From the NCBI GenBank assembly GCA_017938925.1, contig JAGBAO010000017.1, positions 103,409-167,408 of the forward strand: a stretch of DNA of 64,000 nt, read 5' to 3'. Shown piece by piece: positions 59,331 to 64,000 of the stretch. Under the pieces are notes generated by a model. It saw nothing but the letters and a program-made list of their open reading frames with translations, did not search any database and was not told the origin of the DNA. Position 1 is the first letter of the stretch, and the number at the start of each line of letters is the position of its first letter. The DNA is from Bacteroidales bacterium. Its GTDB lineage: Bacteria > Bacteroidota > Bacteroidia > Bacteroidales > UBA932. Position numbers and translations under genes: made by a program.

Positions 59331-61466
59331 ATGAAAACTATATATATAAAGAGTATAGCTGCGCGCCTTCAGGTGAAGGAGTGGCAGGTTGAAAATTGCG
59401 CGGCCCTTTTTGAGGATGGCGCGACTATTCCGTTTATAAGCAGATACAGAAAGGAACGCACCGGCGGTCTGGACGACGTGGCTGTGGCTGAGATACGCCA
59501 TTGGACTGATGTCTTTGCAGAGATGGAGAAGCGTAAGGAGACAGTCCTGGAGACTATAAGCCAGGCTGGTGCCCTGACTGACGAACTCCGCTCAAAGATT
59601 GAGAACTGCGTTGAATCCAGAGAGTTGGAGGATCTGTATCTTCCATATAAGCCCAAGAGGCGCACCAGAGCTACCGCTGCCAAGGAACTCGGACTGGAAC
59701 CTCTGGCGGATAAGATGTATTCGGTTTCCGTAAATGATCCGTTCAAGGAGGCCAGGGCCTTTGTCGGTGACAAGGTCAAGACCGTGGAGGACGCCCTTGC
59801 AGGTGCCCGTGACATCATTGCAGAGCGTCTGAGCGAGACTGCCTCAGTGCGCGAAACCCTCCGTCAGATATTCAAGACCCGCCGTATCGTGACCAAGGCC
59901 ACAAAAAAGGCCACCGGTCCGGAGGCTCAGAAGTACAAGATATATTTCGATTATTCCGAATCTCTTGAGCGCATCGCCCCTCATCGTCTTCTTGCCATCC
60001 TTCGTGCGGAAGAAGAGGGCTTCATAAATGTGAAGATTGACGCCGATCCTGAAAGATGCGGCAAGAAGATATATTACGACTTCTGTCAGGAACGCCGTTA
60101 TCCGGGTCCTGCCCTTGCCGAACAGATCCACGAGGCCTTCGACGACTCCTTCAAGCGTCTTCTCGAACCGTCCATCTCGAACGAGGTCATAAAGGAGGCT
60201 AAGGAAAAGGCCGACCTTGAGTCCATCCGCATATTCGGAGAAAACCTCCGCCAGCTCCTTCTCGCACCTCCTGTCGGTCAGAAGCGCGTACTGGCGATAG
60301 ACCCGGGCTTCAGGACAGGCTGCAAGGTGGTATGCCTTGACGAACAGGGCAACCTCCTTCACAACGAAGCCATATTCCCGCACCCGCCAGCAAGCGAAAA
60401 GATAAAGGCCATCCAGGCAGTGTCCGGAATGGTTCAGAAATATGGGATAGAGGTCATCGCGATAGGAAACGGAACTGCAAGCCGTGAGACCGAGGAATTC
60501 ATCAAGCGCGTTCCACTGCCTAAGGGCCTCCGCGTTTTCACTGTAAGCGAGGACGGAGCCTCCATATATTCCGCATCAGAGGTCGCTCGTGAAGAGTTTC
60601 CGGACTATGACGTGACCGTACGTGGAGCGGTATCCATCGGTCGTCGTCTCATGGACCCTCTTGCAGAACTTGTGAAGATAGATCCGAAGTCGCTCGGAGT
60701 GGGCCAGTACCAGCATGACGTCGATCAGACTCTTCTCAAGGAGAAACTGGACAACACGGTGGAGAGCTGTGTGAACAGCGTGGGAGTGAACCTTAACACA
60801 GCCAGCAGCTATCTCCTGAGCTATGTTGCGGGCATCGGACCGGCTCTTGCTGATAACATTGTGGACTATCGATCCAAGAACGGAGCCTATACCTCCCGTG
60901 CCCAGCTTCTCAAGGTGAAGCGACTGGGGGAAAAGGCCTTCGAGCAGTGTGCAGGCTTCCTCAGGATCGCCGACGCTGAGAATCCTCTCGACAATTCGGC
61001 AGTCCATCCCGAAGCATATCATATCGTGGATAGGATGGCACGTGATCTCAAGGTGACAACTCGTGAGCTGGTAGGAAATGCAGAACTTTGTGACAAGATA
61101 GACCCTTCGCGATATGTGGAAGGGGAGTTCGGACTTCCGACCGTGAACGACATCATCAGCGAGCTGCGCAAGCCGGGACGTGACCCTCGCGAGTCAGCCC
61201 AGGAATTCGAATTCGCGCATGACATCAAGACGATAGAGGACCTGAAGACCGGCATGGAGCTTCCTGGCATCGTGACCAACATCACTGCCTTCGGTGCATT
61301 CGTTGATATAGGAATCAAGCAGAACGGTCTGATTCACGCCACCCAGATGGGTGTCAAGGGCATGGCAGATCCGTCAAAGATAGTCAAGCTCCACCAGCAG
61401 GTGAAGGTGACAGTAATCTCCATCGATCTGGACCGCGGCCGCATCGGCCTGAGGCTTCTCAGATAA
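59331..61466 (+). CDS. tex: Tex-family RNA-binding transcription accessory protein
   Basis: 711 residues from the ATG at 59331, preceded by GGAAGG; a reading that starts inside the ClC gene is rejected. The order is the Tex N-terminal helical domain (IPFISRYRKERTGGLDDVAV), the YqgF-like RNase H fold (RVLAIDPGFRTGCKVVCLDEQG), helix-hairpin-helix motifs (NTASSYLLSYVAGIGPALADNIV) and a C-terminal S1 domain (GIVTNITAFGAFVDIGIKQNGLIH). Tex binds nucleic acid and is linked to transcription and stress tolerance. Overlaps the convergent dihydroorotase gene by eight bases. Confidence 0.96.
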   Translation: MKTIYIKSIAARLQVKEWQVENCAALFEDGATIPFISRYRKERTGGLDDVAVAEIRHWTDVFAEMEKRKETVLETISQAGALTDELRSKIENCVESRELEDLYLPYKPKRRTRATAAKELGLEPLADKMYSVSVNDPFKEARAFVGDKVKTVEDALAGARDIIAERLSETASVRETLRQIFKTRRIVTKATKKATGPEAQKYKIYFDYSESLERIAPHRLLAILRAEEEGFINVKIDADPERCGKKIYYDFCQERRYPGPALAEQIHEAFDDSFKRLLEPSISNEVIKEAKEKADLESIRIFGENLRQLLLAPPVGQKRVLAIDPGFRTGCKVVCLDEQGNLLHNEAIFPHPPASEKIKAIQAVSGMVQKYGIEVIAIGNGTASRETEEFIKRVPLPKGLRVFTVSEDGASIYSASEVAREEFPDYDVTVRGAVSIGRRLMDPLAELVKIDPKSLGVGQYQHDVDQTLLKEKLDNTVESCVNSVGVNLNTASSYLLSYVAGIGPALADNIVDYRSKNGAYTSRAQLLKVKRLGEKAFEQCAGFLRIADAENPLDNSAVHPEAYHIVDRMARDLKVTTRELVGNAELCDKIDPSRYVEGEFGLPTVNDIISELRKPGRDPRESAQEFEFAHDIKTIEDLKTGMELPGIVTNITAFGAFVDIGIKQNGLIHATQMGVKGMADPSKIVKLHQQVKVTVISIDLDRGRIGLRLLR

Positions 61467-62802
61467 CTCTTTCTCCGTCAACCAGAACCATTTCGATGAC
61501 TCCGTTGAGGATTTCTCCCTCGTACGGGGTCCATCCGCATCTGCCTTTCTGGTCTTCTGCCCTGACAGTGAACTCCTTGTTGAGGTCGAACACCACCAGG
61601 TCAGCTGCATATCCCTTTGCAATCTTTCCCGTCTTGAGCCCGTACAGTTCTGAGGCCTTCTCGGAGAACACGCTGGCAATTCGTGTCAGAGGAATCTCCT
61701 CCTGTCTTGCGATGGTAAGAAGAACCGGCAGACTCTGCTGGATTGTAGGAAGTCCGGACGGTGCCTTCCCGTATTTGTTTTCTTTTTCGGATAGGAGATG
61801 CGGAGCATGATCAGAACCTATGGTGTCTATCAGTCCGTCTGCCAATCCTCGTCTTAATGCCTCGCGGTCCCGGGGTGTCTTTACGGAAGGGTTGCACTTG
61901 ACTCTGCTGCCGAGTCTGTCGTAATCCTCGTTGCAGAACCACAGATAGTTGCACGAGGTCTCGGCGATGATGGATGGATTGCTCAGTTTGGCAGCGCGCA
62001 CCATCTCCATCTCCTCCTTCGTGGAAATGTGGCAGAGCACCAGTCTGGTGCCGTGCTTGATCGCCATTTCAAGCGCCCTAATGCTTGATTTTATGCAGGC
62101 CGAACGGCTTCTTATATTCTCATGTTCCCTGAACGGAATGTCCTCTCCGTATTTCTCGACCGCCTTTTCAAGATTCTCCTTGATTGTCTGCTCGTCCTCG
62201 CAATGTACAAGAACCGGCTTCCCGCTGATAGCGAACAGCCTTGCAAGCGTCGAGTTGTCGTCCACAAGCATGTTGCCTGTCGACGATCCCATGAACACCT
62301 TCACTCCTGCAATGTCGTACGGACAGATTCCTGCTGAGGCATCTCCCTCCTGAATCAGTCTCACGATATCTTCCGCATTGGAATTGGTCGCTCCTATATG
62401 GAATGCAATCTTTCCGGTTGTCCTGCCTTTCGCCAGCTCAAGCTTTTCTTTGAGCGCCTGTGCGGTAGTGGTGGCAGGATTGGTATTAGGCATGTCCATC
62501 ACATATGTGACTCCTCCAGCAGCAGCCGCAAGGGATTCTGTCGCCATATCAGCCTTGTGAGTAAGACCAGGCTCCCTGAAATGCACATGAGCATCGATTC
62601 CGCCTGCCATCAGCCATTTGCCTTCAAGATCGATGACCTCCAGCCCATCATGCAGCTTGATTATCCGCTCTACACGGAATCCGTAGTCCTCACGATCAGA
62701 AAAGATGACCTCCTCAATTGTGTCGCCTATTACGAGCACACTTCCGACAGCCTCCTTCTCGGAGGTGACCACCGTTGCATTATGAAGAAGTATCGTTTTC
62801 AT
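61459..62802 (-). CDS. pyrC: Dihydroorotase, class I type
   Basis: 447 residues. Metal site DAHVHFREPGLTHKAD (HxH), the carbamylated lysine region in GVKVFMGSSTG, then VHCEDE, VLCHISTKEE and the catalytic DHAPHLLSEKE. PSGLPTIQQSLPVLL is typical. It closes carbamoyl-aspartate to dihydroorotate in pyrimidine synthesis. The length and the DAHVHFREPG motif place it with the class I enzymes (PyrC of Gram-positives) rather than the E. coli type. Its ATG overlaps the stop of the glycosyltransferase gene by one base. Confidence 0.93.
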   Translation of the reverse strand: MKTILLHNATVVTSEKEAVGSVLVIGDTIEEVIFSDREDYGFRVERIIKLHDGLEVIDLEGKWLMAGGIDAHVHFREPGLTHKADMATESLAAAAGGVTYVMDMPNTNPATTTAQALKEKLELAKGRTTGKIAFHIGATNSNAEDIVRLIQEGDASAGICPYDIAGVKVFMGSSTGNMLVDDNSTLARLFAISGKPVLVHCEDEQTIKENLEKAVEKYGEDIPFREHENIRSRSACIKSSIRALEMAIKHGTRLVLCHISTKEEMEMVRAAKLSNPSIIAETSCNYLWFCNEDYDRLGSRVKCNPSVKTPRDREALRRGLADGLIDTIGSDHAPHLLSEKENKYGKAPSGLPTIQQSLPVLLTIARQEEIPLTRIASVFSEKASELYGLKTGKIAKGYAADLVVFDLNKEFTVRAEDQKGRCGWTPYEGEILNGVIEMVLVDGERVI

Positions 62803-63524
62803 TACTTTCTCGGTCTGATTTTTCTCATCTTAAGCTTCATCACGCCCCAGAACGCCTCTCCGAAGATTCCGCTGCTCATCTTTGACGTGCCCTCGGTCCT
62901 GTCCACAAAGATGATCGGCACCTCCTGAATCTTGAATCCGAGCTTATATGTAGAGTACTTCATCTCGATCTGGAATCCGTATCCCTTCATCTTCACCTTG
63001 TCAAGGTCGATGGTCTCGAGAACCTGCCTCCTGTAGCATTTGAATCCTGCAGTGGTGTCATACACCTTCATTCCCAGCACGGTGCGTACATAAACCGATG
63101 CATAATATGACATGATGACCCTTCCGATAGGCCAGTTTATCACGCTGATACCCTTGCAGTAGCGTGAACCGATTGCAAGGTCAGCTCCGTCACGGCAGGC
63201 CTGATAGAGTTTCGGCAGGTCGTTAGGATTATGAGAAAAATCCGCATCCATCTCGAATATATAGTCATATCCGTGCTCCACAGACCATTTGAATCCGGTG
63301 ATATATGCAGTGCCGAGTCCAAGCTTTCCCTTTCTCTCGATCATATGCAGACGCTCCGCAAACTCTTCCTGCAGCTTCTTGACTATAGCAGCGGTTCCGT
63401 CCGGCGACCCGTCCTCTATCACAAGAATATGGTAATCCCCCTCAAGGGCAAAGACAGCCCTTATGATCTTCTCGATGTTCTCCTTCTCTTTGTAAGTCGG
63501 AATTATGACTACTTTTTTGTCCAT
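62802..63524 (-). CDS. Polyprenol-phosphate mannosyltransferase-like GT2
   Basis: 240 residues. GT2 fold: VIIPTYKEKENIEKII, LVIEDGSPDGTAAIV, the DxD-type FEMDADFSHNPNDLP, then IGSRYCKGISVINWPIGRVIMSYYASVYVRTVLGMKVYDTTAGFKCYRR. This is the pattern of dolichol-phosphate mannose synthases without the C-terminal membrane anchor. It would make a polyprenyl-phosphate sugar (mannose is the usual one) on the cytoplasmic face for protein or envelope glycosylation. First gene of the pair with dihydroorotase. Confidence 0.93.
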   Translation of the reverse strand: MDKKVVIIPTYKEKENIEKIIRAVFALEGDYHILVIEDGSPDGTAAIVKKLQEEFAERLHMIERKGKLGLGTAYITGFKWSVEHGYDYIFEMDADFSHNPNDLPKLYQACRDGADLAIGSRYCKGISVINWPIGRVIMSYYASVYVRTVLGMKVYDTTAGFKCYRRQVLETIDLDKVKMKGYGFQIEMKYSTYKLGFKIQEVPIIFVDRTEGTSKMSSGIFGEAFWGVMKLKMRKIRPRK

Positions 63525-63752
63525 ATATTATATATAGTATAAAATTCAAGTTACGACCCTCGGCTTCCCAAGCCGATGTTCAAAAGTTCGTAATCATGCA
63601 AATATACTCAAAACCCTCCAAGATTCCAATATCTGTGATTGTGGAGTGTTTTAACAAAATTGTAACAAATGCATAATTTGCTGGGTGATAGGATGTTGTA
63701 TTGAGTAGAGTGGAATTTTCAAGGGAAAACTTTAAAAATATTTTAAAATAAA
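63525..63752. other. Intergenic region upstream of the rRNA operon
   Basis: No gene is seen. It contains a short hairpin, TCGGCTT-CCC-AAGCCGA (63560-63576), without a T-run, and an AT-rich stretch at 63725-63752 (A-tracts) that could serve as an UP-like element for the rRNA promoter. The GT2 gene must start transcription from here too, but I see no good match for its promoter. Confidence 0.6.
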
Positions 63753-63783
63753 TTTGGAGGTAAAGAAAAAATGCCTACCTTTG
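63753..63783 (+). promoter_or_regulatory. rRNA operon promoter
   Basis: TTTG (63753-63756), 19 bases, then TACCTTTG (63776-63783): full consensus behind an A/T-rich upstream region. The predicted start is near 63790. Confidence 0.8.
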
Positions 63784-63960
63784 CAATCCCAAACGAAAAA
63801 CGGGGTACACAAACACTCCGAGTTTGGCAAAGCAAGTTCATTGAAAAGACTGTTTACTGTACAAGAAGCAAGTACCGAGAAAAACAATTTATCGAGAAGC
63901 GTTAATTCTTTTGAAAGGATTATAAGTGTCAGGGACAAGCTAAGAGTTATATAAAATTAT
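63784..63960 (+). other. rRNA leader
   Basis: About 170 bases between the promoter and the 16S 5' end. No coding frame of substance. It includes TTCTTTTGAAAGG (about 63907-63919), which resembles leader sequences in other Bacteroidales rRNA operons. Processing stems cannot be judged without the 3' side. Confidence 0.6.
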
Positions 63961-64000
63961 ACAATGAAGAGTTTGATCCTGGCTCGGGATGAACGCTAGC
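63961..64000 (+). rRNA. rrs: 16S ribosomal RNA, 5' end (partial)
   Basis: The first 40 bases of 16S rRNA: AGAGTTTGATCCTGGCTC (63968-63985) followed by GGGATGAACGCTAGC, the start typical of Bacteroidales. Aligning with E. coli numbering (AGAG at positions 8-11) puts the 5' end at about 63961. Base 63986 is G where most bacteria have A (E. coli position 26). The gene continues past the window. Confidence 0.95.

Noticed and set aside
63754-63954. Open frame of 66 codons in the rRNA leader
   Set aside because: It overlaps the rRNA promoter and leader and has no coding features.
1-64000. CRISPR arrays, tRNA genes, prophage genes or insertion-sequence transposases
   Set aside because: No regularly spaced repeats, no cloverleaf with a T-loop consensus, no integrase, capsid or transposase frame were seen on either strand.

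Overview
The window comes from a member of the Bacteroidota, order Bacteroidales. The grounds are SusC/SusD pairs, fimbrillin-like and GSCFA proteins, a 286-residue primary sigma factor without region 1.1, and promoters of the TTTG-N19-TAnnTTTG type that recur throughout. Base composition is near 50% G+C. The last 40 bases are the start of a 16S rRNA gene, which is too short for a genus call.

Left part (1-11.1 kb): a truncated ABC ATPase behind a perfect palindromic operator, a GSCFA protein, a predicted outer-membrane barrel, then a glycerophosphodiester / glycerol-3-phosphate block. This block holds a GDPD-family phosphodiesterase and, divergently, glpA-glpB-glpC-glpT and a UshA-type 5'-nucleotidase, packed as one operon from a clear promoter. 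It would release, import and oxidise glycerol-3-phosphate.

Middle part (11.1-44.2 kb): a large accessory glycan locus. A leftward operon runs susC-susD-calcineurin-like phosphoesterase-(fimbrillin/GLUG/SGNH esterase fusion)-RHS-like lipoprotein-giant fimbrillin/GLUG lipoprotein. A divergent rightward operon encodes a lipoprotein with FN3-like domains, a 51-residue protein and a second giant fimbrillin/GLUG lipoprotein. The rightward promoter has nine G's in its 19-bp spacer and is followed by a terminator-like hairpin, so it may be phase-variable and attenuated. Further right are an unassigned TIM-barrel enzyme of glycosidase type, two related beta-propeller-like proteins, a LacI-family regulator, a glycerol-1-phosphate dehydrogenase, a GH27 alpha-galactosidase, an orphan PqqD-like protein and a GH3 beta-glucosidase. 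The same GC-rich palindrome lies at about +4 of the susC promoter and of the glycerol-1-phosphate dehydrogenase promoter, which ties the two operons into one predicted LacI-family regulon. I infer a phosphate-containing, galactosylated and acylated target with glycerol-1-phosphate as a product. Type I lipoteichoic acid would fit, but this is a hypothesis.

Right part (44.2-64 kb): conserved housekeeping genes: dut, murF, a thioredoxin-like lipoprotein, a BtuF/FepB-type binding protein, a DnaQ-like exonuclease, dnaN, an HtrA protease, rpoD, argS, a YgiQ radical SAM protein, a ClC channel, tex, dihydroorotase and a dolichol-phosphate-mannose-synthase-type glycosyltransferase. The window ends in the promoter, leader and first bases of an rRNA operon. 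Between the genes are a structured 23-bp inverted repeat flanked by 11-bp direct repeats (rpoD/argS), a decayed endonuclease/phosphatase fragment (argS/ygiQ), and two places where a terminator T-tract also supplies the -33 element of the next promoter.
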